Assembly: GCA_052387095.1 (NCBI GenBank)
Contig: JBQTJN010000006.1
Span: 1-64,000 of the forward strand
Direction: 5' to 3'
DNA from: JBQTJN01 sp052387095
GTDB lineage: Bacteria; Pseudomonadota; Alphaproteobacteria; Micavibrionales; Micavibrionaceae
DNA: 64,000 nucleotides
Program-made: the position numbers and the translations under genes
Notes under the pieces: generated by a model
Told to the model about the DNA's origin: nothing
Seen by the model: only the letters and a program-made list of their open reading frames with translations
The model's database searches: none
Shown here: positions 32,989 through 42,034 of the stretch, in pieces
How positions within the stretch are numbered: position 1 is the first letter of the stretch
Layout: every line of letters starts with the position of its first letter

Positions 32989-34580
32989 TTTCCACCATTA
33001 CACTCTATCTCGTTTATTTTTCATGGCTCATATTTGGCCTGAGGCGCACCCTTACCTATCTGCATCCGCTGCAGCAGGATGACTATGATAACGGGCGTTT
33101 CCTGCGCTGGATGATGGAGAACCGTGTCTTTGATAAAAAACTCAGCGCATCGCTGCTGATTATCGTCATTTTCGATCTGTTCTTTTCCACCACACTTACG
33201 CGTATATTGCTGGTCATTGCTTTTGGTTATGTTGCCTACGCCGAACGCGACCCGCGTTACAATGCCAAGAAAAAATTCGTTCTTACGACGCGGGCGCGGC
33301 GTATTCTCTGCATTGCTTTTTTCTGTATCGCTGTAACCGGCGCCTGGTGGTTTATTCTGCCCGTGCCGTTCTTCTGGATTTTCATCGTACAGCTTATGCC
33401 TTTGCTCCTGGCGCTCGCGAATGCCATCCTCCAGCCCGCTGAAAACAAGATCCAGAAAAAATACTGGCATGAAGCACATGAAAAGCTGCTGAAATATAAA
33501 CCGGTTGTCATCGGCATTACCGGCTCCTTTGGTAAAACCTCTGTTAAACATATTCTCGGCCATATCCTGAAAACCCAGGCACCGACGCTCATGACGCCAG
33601 GCAGCGTCAACACCGCCATGGGCACAGCCCGCATCATCCGCGAGCGGCTGGAGATGGAGCATAAATATTTCATCGCCGAAATGGGCGCCTATGGCCCCGG
33701 TTCGATCGAAAAACTCTGCCAGCTGACGCCGCCGGATCTTGGCGTCATCACCGCCATCGGCGCCGCGCACTACGAACGCTTCAAATCGCTTGAGACGGTG
33801 GCGGCGGCCAAATTCGAACTTGCCGAAGCCGTTCAGCAAAAAGGCGGGAAGATCGTTATCCCTTCCAGCGTCCTGAAATTCACCCATCCACAAGAAATGC
33901 GCGCCGAGAACAAAGCGAATTACATTGTCTGCGGCGAGAGCGTACAGGATCTCGACAGCGATCTGCAAATCCAGGCCATTCGCCAGGCAAAAAGCGGGCT
34001 CGAGGTTGATATTGTCCGCGGCGGTGTGCTGACGACACTGCAAGCGCGCCTCTACGGCAAGCATCACGCGATCAATATGGTGCTGGCCTACGCCGCCGCA
34101 TTAGCGCTTGGCGTGTCCGAAGAAGATGCTGCCATCGCCCTGCGCTCAACACCTCAAATCCAGCACAGGCTGGAGGTCAAACCGCAAAATGACGGCACGA
34201 CGTTGATCGATGATGCCTTCAATTCAAATCCGTCCGGCTTTGCCGCCGCGCTTGAACTCATGCCTTTGCTGGTCGGAGATGAAGGACGCAAAATCCTGAT
34301 CACCCCCGGTATGGTCGAACTGGGCGCCGCGCATGATGAAGAGCATGAGCGTATCGGTCAGCTTGCCGGCAGTATTTGCGACATCGTTGTTCTTGTGCAG
34401 GCGAAGCGGGTTCCCAGTTTTATCCGCGGCTTCCGCAAAACCGGCCTCGATAAATCCATCGTCGAAGTCCTTAGCTATGCCGACGCCGCACGTTGGCTGC
34501 AGAGAAACACGCAAGGCGGCGATGTTATCCTGATTGAAAACGATCTCCCGGATCTCTACGAGAATTTGCCGAAGATTTAA
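32985..34580 (+). CDS. Membrane-anchored MurF-like Mur ligase
   Basis: The first 165 residues hold four to five hydrophobic segments (about 1-20, 54-86, 105-148) in place of MurF's UDP-MurNAc-binding N-domain. From 175 on it is a MurF-type ligase: P-loop VIGITGSFGKTSVKHIL (177-187), IAEMGAYGPGSIEKL, AAHYERF, the carbamylatable Lys in AAAKFELAEA, the MurF-type DDAFNSNPSGFAAAL (409-423), and C-terminal ITPGMVELGAAHDEEH. MurF adds D-Ala-D-Ala to the UDP-MurNAc-tripeptide; this protein probably does so, possibly on a lipid-linked substrate given its membrane part. No other murF is present in the cluster. It converges on murB with a 4-bp overlap. All catalytic motifs look intact. Confidence 0.85.
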   Translation: MISTITLYLVYFSWLIFGLRRTLTYLHPLQQDDYDNGRFLRWMMENRVFDKKLSASLLIIVIFDLFFSTTLTRILLVIAFGYVAYAERDPRYNAKKKFVLTTRARRILCIAFFCIAVTGAWWFILPVPFFWIFIVQLMPLLLALANAILQPAENKIQKKYWHEAHEKLLKYKPVVIGITGSFGKTSVKHILGHILKTQAPTLMTPGSVNTAMGTARIIRERLEMEHKYFIAEMGAYGPGSIEKLCQLTPPDLGVITAIGAAHYERFKSLETVAAAKFELAEAVQQKGGKIVIPSSVLKFTHPQEMRAENKANYIVCGESVQDLDSDLQIQAIRQAKSGLEVDIVRGGVLTTLQARLYGKHHAINMVLAYAAALALGVSEEDAAIALRSTPQIQHRLEVKPQNDGTTLIDDAFNSNPSGFAAALELMPLLVGDEGRKILITPGMVELGAAHDEEHERIGQLAGSICDIVVLVQAKRVPSFIRGFRKTGLDKSIVEVLSYADAARWLQRNTQGGDVILIENDLPDLYENLPKI

Positions 34581-35494
34581 ACGTCACCGATCCGCTTGAT
34601 TTCCCAGCGCAGACTCAGGCCATACTGGTTAAGCGCGCGCTTGCGGATTTCTTCGCCCAGGTTTTCTAAATCAGCCGCTTTTGCATCGCCGGTATTAATC
34701 AGGAAATTGCTGTGCATCTCCGACATCTGTGCGCCGCCCATTTGCAGACCGCGCCCGCCGACCAGTTCCACAACTTTCCACGCCCGCGTATCTTCCGGCA
34801 GCCCGGCGCACTTTAATTCCTCAGCGCCTGGATTGGCAAAGGTCGATCCCCCGGTTTTTTCCTTGATTGGCTGCGTCGCATTGCGCTTCGCCTTGATGTC
34901 GTTCACACGCGCCTTAACAGTTTCGTAATCTTCGCGCACACCTTTAAAAACTGCGCCGGTGAAAATCAAAGGCTCGGGCAATTCGGTATGGCGGTAGGAC
35001 ATCGGCAGGTCCTGCGGTACATACCGCCTTTCATCACCGGAATACGTTGTGGCATAAACGCCCGTCAGCACATCCTTGATTTCCGTGCCGTAAGCGCCCG
35101 CATTCATACTGAGCGCGCCGCCAACGCAGCCCGGGATACCGGAAAGGAATTCGAGCCCGCCGATCCCCGCCTTCATCGCCGCCGCCGCGACACTGCCATT
35201 AAGTGCCCCGGCGCCAGCGCTTATGTAATGATCATCAAAAATTTTAATCTCCGCGAATTCTTTTCCCGGCTGCACCGTGTAGCCGCGCAGGCCGCCATCG
35301 CGTATAATCATGTTTGCCATCCCCCCGACGACATGCAGCGGCAGGAATGTATCGCGCGCCTTTAAAAATGTTGAAAGATCATCGTTATCAGCGGGGCGGA
35401 AAAGAATATCGGCTGGCCCGCCACAGCCGAACCAACTCCCGGCGCCACGCGCCGCGCCTTCAATGATTTTCCCCCGCACCGCCGGGATTTTCAT
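34577..35494 (-). CDS. murB: UDP-N-acetylenolpyruvoylglucosamine reductase
   Basis: MurB is the FAD enzyme that reduces the enolpyruvyl group to give UDP-MurNAc. The 305-residue protein has the FAD-binding GAGSWFGCGGPADILFRPAD and LEFLSGIPGCVGGALSMNAG. The reductase block is KTGGSTFANP (catalytic Ser), and the C-terminal part has GGAQMSEMHSNFLIN, where a conserved Glu/His region acts. Length is typical. Its start overlaps the murC stop (ATGA). It is followed, on the opposite strand, by the ligase/hydrolase cassette rather than directly by ddl as in most relatives. Confidence 0.95.
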   Translation of the reverse strand: MKIPAVRGKIIEGAARGAGSWFGCGGPADILFRPADNDDLSTFLKARDTFLPLHVVGGMANMIIRDGGLRGYTVQPGKEFAEIKIFDDHYISAGAGALNGSVAAAAMKAGIGGLEFLSGIPGCVGGALSMNAGAYGTEIKDVLTGVYATTYSGDERRYVPQDLPMSYRHTELPEPLIFTGAVFKGVREDYETVKARVNDIKAKRNATQPIKEKTGGSTFANPGAEELKCAGLPEDTRAWKVVELVGGRGLQMGGAQMSEMHSNFLINTGDAKAADLENLGEEIRKRALNQYGLSLRWEIKRIGDV

Positions 35495-36942
35495 GCCGCG
35501 TCCTGCTTGCGGTCGAGAACCTGCGTCAGCTGTTCCGGCAAATCCTGCGCCCAGTAGGTAATATCACCGGCGCCAAGACAGACAATATAATCGCCGGGCT
35601 GCGCAATCCCGGCAAGCAGCACCGGCAGCTCATCGCGGTTATCCAGCGCCCGCACATCGCGGTGACCATGTTTGCGAATGCCTTCAACGAGATTTTGTTT
35701 GTCAGCGCCTGCAATCGGCTGCTCTCCCGCCGCATAAACATCGGCGACAATCACGCTGTCCGCCTCGTTAAAGCAGGTGCAAAACGCATCGAAACAATCC
35801 TGCAGGCGCGTATAGCGGTGCGGCTGCATTACGGCGATCACACGCCCCCCCGTATGCGTGACGGCCGAGCGCGCGGTTTCCAGCACAGCGGCAATTTCCA
35901 CCGGGTGATGACCGTAATCATCAATCACGGTCACGCCGTTTGTCTCGCCGACTTTGGTGAAACGGCGCTTGACGCCGGTAAAACTCTCGAAGGCCTTCTT
36001 CATGATCGGAACCGGCACTTTCATCTCGTGCGCAATGGCCAGCGCCGCGAGAGAATTTTGCACATTGTGACGCCCGAGCATGGGCAAGAAAATATCCCGC
36101 ACGGTTGTTTCTTTACCGCCCGTTCGCTGAGCGAAGATCACGTCAAAAATACTACCATCCGCATTTGTCCGTATATTCAGTGCCTGCACGTCCGCCTGTG
36201 GCGTAAATCCGTAGGTGATAATGCGGCGATCCGACACGGACGGGATCAGCGCCTGCACTTCCGGATGATCGGCGCACAGCACGGCATAGCCGTAGAACGG
36301 CAGGTTATGGATGAACTGTGCATAGGCCTCGCGCACCTTGTCGAAGCTGCCATAATAATCCATGTGCTCGGGATCGATATTCGTGATGACGGCAATATTC
36401 GTGGGCAGGCGCGTAAAACTGCCGTCGCTCTCATCCGCCTCGACCACCATCCAGCCGCCCTCGCCGTGGCGCATGTTGGTGCCATACGCATTGACGATGC
36501 CGCCATTGATCACGGTTGGGTCGAGCCCGGCTGCTTCCAGCATCTGCCCGATCATAGAGGTCGTTGTTGTCTTGCCATGTGTGCCGCTGACAGCGACCGC
36601 CCATTTGAGACGCATAAGTTCGGCCAGCATATCGGCGCGGGGCAAAACGGGAATACTCCGCTTCCGCGCTTCCAGCAATTCGGCATTGTCATTTTTTACG
36701 GCCGTGGAAACAATCACCGCTGCGGGCTCGATCCCTTCCGCATCGAGAATATTTTCCGGTCTGTGTCCGTGCCCGATTTTTATATTCTTCTGGCGCAGGC
36801 GCGCGACATTGGCATTATCGGATAAATCCGAACCCTGCACTTTATAGCCAAGCGTATGCAGGATCTCGGCGATCCCGCTCATGCCGATCCCGCCAATCCC
36901 GATAAAATGAAGGGCCCCTATATCTTTGGGCATTGCACGCAT
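35491..36942 (-). CDS. murC: UDP-N-acetylmuramate--L-alanine ligase
   Basis: MurC adds L-Ala to UDP-MurNAc. The 483-residue protein has the N-terminal Rossmann loop FIGIGGIGMSGIAEIL, the ATP loop AVSGTHGKTTTTSMIG (about 115), ITNIDPEHMDYYG, and the C-terminal DDYGHHPVEIAAVL block typical of MurC. VIAVMQPHRYTRLQDCF also fits. Two ATG starts are in frame three codons apart (36942 and 36933). It lies 27 bp after murG. Confidence 0.97.
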   Translation of the reverse strand: MRAMPKDIGALHFIGIGGIGMSGIAEILHTLGYKVQGSDLSDNANVARLRQKNIKIGHGHRPENILDAEGIEPAAVIVSTAVKNDNAELLEARKRSIPVLPRADMLAELMRLKWAVAVSGTHGKTTTTSMIGQMLEAAGLDPTVINGGIVNAYGTNMRHGEGGWMVVEADESDGSFTRLPTNIAVITNIDPEHMDYYGSFDKVREAYAQFIHNLPFYGYAVLCADHPEVQALIPSVSDRRIITYGFTPQADVQALNIRTNADGSIFDVIFAQRTGGKETTVRDIFLPMLGRHNVQNSLAALAIAHEMKVPVPIMKKAFESFTGVKRRFTKVGETNGVTVIDDYGHHPVEIAAVLETARSAVTHTGGRVIAVMQPHRYTRLQDCFDAFCTCFNEADSVIVADVYAAGEQPIAGADKQNLVEGIRKHGHRDVRALDNRDELPVLLAGIAQPGDYIVCLGAGDITYWAQDLPEQLTQVLDRKQDAA

Positions 36943-36969
36943 AAATAAATTCCGGCCTCTTGAGTAAGC

Positions 36970-38073
36970 CTAGACTTTTAGCAGGTCCTGCACGAGGTCG
37001 GCAAGCCTGCTTGTGGCATCCGGGCGCCCGCAGAGACGGGATTTTGCAGCCGCCGCCTGCAAAATACCGGGATTTTGCAGGAAGGTCTGCAACCGCGCCT
37101 GCAATGCCTCTACAGTAAACCCGTTCTCGGTCATCACCCATGCCCCGCCCGTATCGGCCACCGCGTTTGCATTCATCTTCTGCTGCTGGTCCTTGTGATA
37201 CGGGTAAGGCACGAAAATCGACGGCCGGCCGGCAATGGTCACTTCCGCCACCGTACTGGCGCCGGATCGGCCAATGAACAAATGCGCCTTTGCCAGCTCG
37301 CCCGCCACATCCCTGATGAACGGTGCAAGCTCCGCCCGGATATCAAGCGCTGCATAGGCGGCGCGCGCCTCGTCTATATCCTCCGCCCGGCATTGCTGCA
37401 TAATATGCAGGCGTGACCTGTAATCGGCAAACAATCCGCCGCAGGCTTTGGGAATAACATCACTGAACACGCGCGCACCGAGCGACCCGCCCATAACGAA
37501 AATTCGCAAAATCCCGTTTTCTTCCATAACCGGGTACGGCTGACTGGCTAGTGCCAGAATATCTTTACGCACCGGGTTGCCCGTGACGACGGCACGCTTG
37601 AGTTCGGACTCATCCAGCCCCTGCAGATTTGCAAGTGACATCGCGATCCGCTCCGCCTTCGCGGCGAGAAAAGCATTCGCCTTGCCGATGACGGCGTTCT
37701 GTTCGTGAATGATCGTACGGATCTGCATTCGCTGCGCCATGAAAACCGCGGGCACAGACGGGTAACCGCCGAAGCCGATGACAAGATCCGGCCTGTGTTT
37801 ACTGATCAGAACCAGTGATTGTACGAAACCAAGGGCGAGGGTGAACATGCCCTTTATTTTCTTTTTCAGCCCGGGACCAAATGTGCCCGCGCTGATCACA
37901 TGCACATCAACGCCACCGAATATCGGCACATATTTATGCCCCCTTCTATCCGTCACGAGCGCCACGCGGCATCCGCGTGCGCGCAATTCGTCCGACAGCG
38001 CCTGCGCGGGCGTCACGTGGCCACCGGTGCCGCCAGCGCTTAAGAATATGAGAGGAGCCAATTTCGATTTCAT
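36970..38073 (-). CDS. murG: Lipid II synthase MurG
   Basis: MurG transfers GlcNAc from UDP-GlcNAc to lipid I on the inner face of the membrane. The 367-residue protein has the glycine-rich LSAGGTGGHVTPAQALSDEL at the N-terminus, VIGFGGYPSVPAVFMAQ and IIHEQNAVIGKANAFLA as acceptor-side blocks. The C-terminal UDP-GlcNAc site is LFIGRSGASTVAEVTIAGRPSIFVP. These are all hallmark positions. It sits between ftsW and murC in the usual order. Confidence 0.96.
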   Translation of the reverse strand: MKSKLAPLIFLSAGGTGGHVTPAQALSDELRARGCRVALVTDRRGHKYVPIFGGVDVHVISAGTFGPGLKKKIKGMFTLALGFVQSLVLISKHRPDLVIGFGGYPSVPAVFMAQRMQIRTIIHEQNAVIGKANAFLAAKAERIAMSLANLQGLDESELKRAVVTGNPVRKDILALASQPYPVMEENGILRIFVMGGSLGARVFSDVIPKACGGLFADYRSRLHIMQQCRAEDIDEARAAYAALDIRAELAPFIRDVAGELAKAHLFIGRSGASTVAEVTIAGRPSIFVPYPYHKDQQQKMNANAVADTGGAWVMTENGFTVEALQARLQTFLQNPGILQAAAAKSRLCGRPDATSRLADLVQDLLKV

Positions 38074-38087
38074 GGGATATTATCTTC

Positions 38088-39239
38088 TCAAGGACGCTTC
38101 CTGAAGGCAAGGCCTTCGCGGGAAACTGCTGAGCGCGCCCGCTTGCGCGTCAGGGCCAGAACCGCACCCATGGAAAATCCCATAGCGATGATCGAAGAGC
38201 CGCCATAGCTGATAAACGGGAGCGTCATGCCTTTCGCCGGCAGCATGTTGAGTGCCGAGCCCATATGGATAAGCGCCTGCATGCCGAACATGGTGAGCAG
38301 GCCCCCGGCGGCGAAAACCGCGAAGCTGTCGGTGTTTTCCGTCAGGCGGTTATAGCCGCGCAGCAGGATGAACCCGTAAATCAGCATCAGGAACAGGATA
38401 AAAATAAGCCCCATCTCCTCCCCCGCCACCGAAAAAATAAAATCGGCATGGGCATCGGGCAGCGTGTCCTTAACAGTCCCCTGCCCCGGGCCGGTGCCGA
38501 AAATTCCGCCGTTTTGAAAGGCCTCGATCGAACGCTGTACCTGGTAGTTATCGCCGCTTTCGGGATCGAGGAAACGATCGATCCGACTGTGTACGTGATC
38601 AAAAATATTATACGCAGCATAAAGCCCACCCGCCGCAATCAGACCAAAGGCTGCCAAAATCCGGAATGGAAAACCGGCCAGAAAAATCTGCGCCGCGAAA
38701 ATGCAGGTGACCACAAAAGTCATGCCGAGATCGGGCTGCAAGAGCAACAACCCGATGGTCAGGAAATAAAGTCCGGTCGCAATGCCGTAGCCTTTCATCG
38801 AACCGCGTTTCTTGTACAGCGCCATCATCCACGCCGCGACAATCGCAAAAGCCGGCTTGGCGAATTCGCTGGGCTGGAGCGACAGTGGCCCGAGATGAAT
38901 CCAGCGTTGCGCGCCTTTGATCTCGATGCCGGTGAACAGGACAATGATCATGGCAACAATACTGCCGGTAAAAATCAGAGTGCCGAGTCGCCATATCTCG
39001 CGGCTATCCAGCATCGATACGGCAAACAACGCGATCATCGCCGGCACCAACATGACAAGATGACGGATCAGGAAATGGTAAGGATCGACGCCGATGCGCG
39101 TCGCCACAGGCGGACTGGCCGTTGTAATCATAATCACACCGATCATTATCAGGACAAGAAAACCGATCAGCAGGCTGCGGTCGATCGTCCACCACCATTG
39201 CCCCAGAAAAGATTGATCCGCGCGTGATCCGAAACTCAT
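38088..39239 (-). CDS. ftsW: Division peptidoglycan glycosyltransferase FtsW
   Basis: FtsW is the SEDS polymerase of the septum and works with FtsI. The 383-residue protein has about ten membrane segments. Motifs are GAQRWIHLGPLSLQPSEFAKP, LLQPDLGMTFVV, GTGPGQGTVKDTLPDAHADFIFS (with the catalytic Asp in the long periplasmic loop) and GMTLPFISYGGSSI. Length and motif order match FtsW rather than RodA, as does its place between murD and murG. It overlaps murD by 4 bp (ATGA). Confidence 0.95.
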   Translation of the reverse strand: MSFGSRADQSFLGQWWWTIDRSLLIGFLVLIMIGVIMITTASPPVATRIGVDPYHFLIRHLVMLVPAMIALFAVSMLDSREIWRLGTLIFTGSIVAMIIVLFTGIEIKGAQRWIHLGPLSLQPSEFAKPAFAIVAAWMMALYKKRGSMKGYGIATGLYFLTIGLLLLQPDLGMTFVVTCIFAAQIFLAGFPFRILAAFGLIAAGGLYAAYNIFDHVHSRIDRFLDPESGDNYQVQRSIEAFQNGGIFGTGPGQGTVKDTLPDAHADFIFSVAGEEMGLIFILFLMLIYGFILLRGYNRLTENTDSFAVFAAGGLLTMFGMQALIHMGSALNMLPAKGMTLPFISYGGSSIIAMGFSMGAVLALTRKRARSAVSREGLAFRKRP

Positions 39240-40486
39240 GATGAAGTCTTTTCAGAAAGTTGTTGAACGAGGGTGGAGAAATGGTCGCCGCGTTCCTCGA
39301 AAGATGAATACTGGTCCCATGATGCGCAGGCAGGGGATAATAAAACAGTAGCGGCCTGCCTGGATTCCTGCGCAGCGCGGCTGGCCTCCTGCACGGCCAC
39401 ATCGAGCGTCTCGCTCAAATGAAACGGCACGTGGTTTTTCAGCATCCAGCCGGAAAATTCTTCCATCGCCTCACCGATCAGGTAGGCATGGCGTACATTT
39501 TTCATGAACGGCTCCAGCCCCTTGAGACCGCCCCCTTTGGCACGGCCCCCGGCGATCCAGTATATATTCGTGAAAGAACCAAGCGCCTTCGCCGCCGCCT
39601 CGGCATTGGTTGCCTTGCTGTCATTGATATAGACAACATCGCGCGCCTTACAGACCGGATATTGGCGGTGAGGCAGGCCAGGAAAAGAGTCTGCCGCTTT
39701 AAAAATATCGGCGGGCGGAACGTTAAAATGCCGCGCCACTTCATAAGAAGCCAGAAAATTCTGGTAATTATGTTCACCTTTCAGCGCCGGGAATTCTCTT
39801 TTCCCCTCCAGCGGTCTGTTGACGGAAATCGCAATCGCTTGCGCAGTTTTTCCGAACAGCCCGGCTGAGTACGCATCATCAACACCAACAATACGCAGGC
39901 CGTCGCCTTCCAGTATGCGTGCCTTGGATTGAATATAATTTTCCATGCTGCCGTGACGATCAAGATGGTCCGGTGATATGTTCAGCAGTACGGCAATATC
40001 GGGCCGGAAAGTCGGGCATAAATCAAGCTGGTACGAAGATAATTCCAGCACCAGGATATTATCAGGACTTAAATCAAAAACCGGCACGCCTATATTCCCG
40101 CCCGCTACTGCCCTGAGGCCGCAGGATTTGAGAATATGCGCCGTGAGCGCCGTCGTCGTTGACTTGCCGTTCGTGCCGGTGATGCCGATTGTTTGTGTCT
40201 CCGGATACAGCCGGTGAAACAATTCAATATCGCAGATAACTTGCACCCCGGCGGCGCGCGCCGCTTTTACAACCGGGTGATCCAGGGGAATACCCGGCGA
40301 TAAAATAAGACAGGCACAATCTTTCAGGATCTCAGGCGTCAGACGCTGGCTATCCACGCCACTCTGCTCGCGTTTCGCCGCATCATCATCCCAGGCATAT
40401 ATCCTGGTATTCTGATGAAGAGCCTTGATGACGGACAGTCCCGTCCGCGCCAATCCCAAAACGGCGATCGGATGTTTCCGGTTCAT
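39236..40486 (-). CDS. murD: UDP-N-acetylmuramoylalanine--D-glutamate ligase
   Basis: MurD adds D-Glu to UDP-MurNAc-L-Ala. The 416-residue protein starts with the uridine-binding IAVLGLARTGLSVIKAL, has LILSPGIPLDHPV, the ATP loop GITGTNGKSTTTALTAHIL (about 110), LNISPDHLDRHGSMENY and VYINDSKATNAEAAAKAL as MurD-specific blocks. It is slightly shorter than usual (about 440-460). Overlaps with mraY upstream and ftsW downstream show a tightly coupled operon. Confidence 0.95.
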   Translation of the reverse strand: MNRKHPIAVLGLARTGLSVIKALHQNTRIYAWDDDAAKREQSGVDSQRLTPEILKDCACLILSPGIPLDHPVVKAARAAGVQVICDIELFHRLYPETQTIGITGTNGKSTTTALTAHILKSCGLRAVAGGNIGVPVFDLSPDNILVLELSSYQLDLCPTFRPDIAVLLNISPDHLDRHGSMENYIQSKARILEGDGLRIVGVDDAYSAGLFGKTAQAIAISVNRPLEGKREFPALKGEHNYQNFLASYEVARHFNVPPADIFKAADSFPGLPHRQYPVCKARDVVYINDSKATNAEAAAKALGSFTNIYWIAGGRAKGGGLKGLEPFMKNVRHAYLIGEAMEEFSGWMLKNHVPFHLSETLDVAVQEASRAAQESRQAATVLLSPACASWDQYSSFEERGDHFSTLVQQLSEKTSS

Positions 40487-41568
40487 CTCAGCTTCAGCGT
40501 TGCCATACCGATCAACGCCAGCAGGAACGCGATAATCCAGAATCGGATGACAATGGTCGGCTCCGACCAGCCTTTTTTCTCAAAGTGATGATGCAGCGGC
40601 GCCATGGCAAACACGCGCTTGCCGGTCAGTTTAAAGGACGCAACCTGTACAATCACTGAAACCGTTTCAAGCACGAACAGTCCACCAATGACCGCCAGAA
40701 CCAGTTCGTGTTTACAGGCAATCGCGATCGTGCCGAGCACGCCGCCCATGGCGAGCGATCCGGTATCCCCCATGAATACCATCGCCGGCGGCGCGTTGTA
40801 CCAAAGGAAACCCATGGCCGCGCCGATCAAAGCGCCGCACAGGATCGCTAGTTCGCCGGTGCCCGGCACATACGGAATATGCAGGTAGGTTGCAAATATT
40901 TCATGGCCGATCAGGTAACTGATAATGCCGAAACAGGCGGCGGCAATCGCCACCGGTACAATCGCCAGCCCGTCCAGCCCGTCCGTCAGGTTGACGGCAT
41001 TTGATGCACCTATAATCACGAACACGGCCCATACCGGGAAGAGCCAGCCGATATAGATGAACAGATCTTTGAAAAATGGAATCGCGATATGCATGTTGAT
41101 GCGCTCGGGCAGAATATCCATCAGGCAGAAGGTCGCAATCAGCGCAATACAGGTTTGCAGAAGCAGCTTCAGCTTGCCGGGAAAACCCTTGGTATTGCGG
41201 CGTGTGAGTTTGAGAAAATCATCGCCGAAGCCGATCATCCCGAAACCGATCATGACGAACAGTGCCACCCACACGACGTTCTGGGTAATATCCGCCCACA
41301 ATAATGTCGCCAGGCTGACAGACACCAGGATCATCAGGCCGCCCATGGTCGGCGTACCGGCTTTTTTGAAATGCGATTCGGGCCCGTCCGTGCGGATCGG
41401 CTGCCCTTCTTTTTGTTTTTTCTTCAGCCAGCGGATAAATCCGGGCGCCATAAGAAAGGAAATAAGAAAAGCGGTCAGAAGAGACGCGCCGGTGCGAAAG
41501 GTTATGTAGCGAAAAAGATTGAAGAGGAGGAAATCATCGCCAAGCGGTGCCAGCAAATTATAAAGCAT
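40483..41568 (-). CDS. mraY: Phospho-N-acetylmuramoyl-pentapeptide transferase
   Basis: MraY makes lipid I by transferring phospho-MurNAc-peptide to undecaprenyl phosphate. The 361-residue protein has ten membrane helices. Motifs are GTPTMGGLMILVSVSLATLL, the two catalytic acidic sites FGDDFLKLTRRNTKG and NAVNLTDGLDGLAIVP, and APLHHHFEKKGWSEPTIVIR near the end. I start at the ATG at 41568 (MLYNLLAPLG); a TTG two codons earlier is possible. It overlaps the end of the unknown gene upstream by 11 bp. If the stem peptide is completed at the membrane, this enzyme would have to accept tripeptide precursors. Confidence 0.96.
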   Translation of the reverse strand: MLYNLLAPLGDDFLLFNLFRYITFRTGASLLTAFLISFLMAPGFIRWLKKKQKEGQPIRTDGPESHFKKAGTPTMGGLMILVSVSLATLLWADITQNVVWVALFVMIGFGMIGFGDDFLKLTRRNTKGFPGKLKLLLQTCIALIATFCLMDILPERINMHIAIPFFKDLFIYIGWLFPVWAVFVIIGASNAVNLTDGLDGLAIVPVAIAAACFGIISYLIGHEIFATYLHIPYVPGTGELAILCGALIGAAMGFLWYNAPPAMVFMGDTGSLAMGGVLGTIAIACKHELVLAVIGGLFVLETVSVIVQVASFKLTGKRVFAMAPLHHHFEKKGWSEPTIVIRFWIIAFLLALIGMATLKLR

Positions 41569-42034
41569 GCGCAATCCTGCTGGGTTTATGATTCATAAGT
41601 TGTTTCACGGTCATCGCTCGCAAGGCTTCAACAAAAAGCACCTGTCCGTCCTTAACAGTTTTGAAAACAACAAAATCACCGGGCACCAGGACATCAGGTA
41701 CAATCTTTTCTATGCAGGCCTTGCCCTTGATCCAGACAATCGCTTCGGATACATCACTGATCGGTTTGCAAGCCAGCCCGGCATAAGTGACGCCCACATT
41801 ACCGATTTTACCCGGTAAGGACAATGCGCTCTTTTTGACGGTTACCGCGCACTGACGCAACGATTCAGCCTTGTAATTGATGGACCGCAGGAAAATCTGT
41901 GGACGCCCTCTTCCAAGATCCGTCATCTGGGTGACCTGGAACAGCAGGAAGGTCTTGGCAGGCCGGCGCGTCACGCTGACTGTAACACTTTCGGTTTTCA
42001 ACAAAGACCAAAGAATGCGGCTGTCTAAAATCAT
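41558..42034 (-). CDS. Unknown 158-residue protein in the murF slot
   Basis: This protein sits exactly where murF is expected, between murE and mraY. It overlaps murE as ATGA and mraY by 11 bp, so it is made with them. It has no P-loop, membrane span or signal peptide. The N-terminal part (SVTVSVTRRPAKTFLLFQV, then IFLRSINY) looks beta-rich. Near the C-terminus, VLVPGDFVVFKTVKDGQ (115-131) followed by FVEALRA weakly recalls the PGDLFVAL..DGHxF block of the MurF/MurE N-terminal domain. It could therefore be a remnant or partner of the missing MurF N-domain, but the similarity is too weak to name it. Confidence 0.7.
   Translation of the reverse strand: MILDSRILWSLLKTESVTVSVTRRPAKTFLLFQVTQMTDLGRGRPQIFLRSINYKAESLRQCAVTVKKSALSLPGKIGNVGVTYAGLACKPISDVSEAIVWIKGKACIEKIVPDVLVPGDFVVFKTVKDGQVLFVEALRAMTVKQLMNHKPSRIAHAL

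Noticed and set aside
32985..33480. N-terminal 165 residues of the MurF-like ligase as a separate membrane gene
   Set aside because: The frame is continuous into the ligase domain with no internal start and ribosome-binding site near the boundary.
33021..34067. 348-codon minus-strand frame across the MurF-like ligase
   Set aside because: The opposing frame has all Mur ligase motifs; this one has shadow-like composition and no motif.
35662..36825. 387-codon plus-strand frame across murC
   Set aside because: Antisense shadow of an intact murC with no motif of its own.
41558..42034. Unknown gene in the murF slot as a murF pseudogene
   Set aside because: The frame is intact, coupled to both neighbours, and no Mur ligase P-loop remnant is present in any frame nearby; decay of a normal murF would leave such traces.
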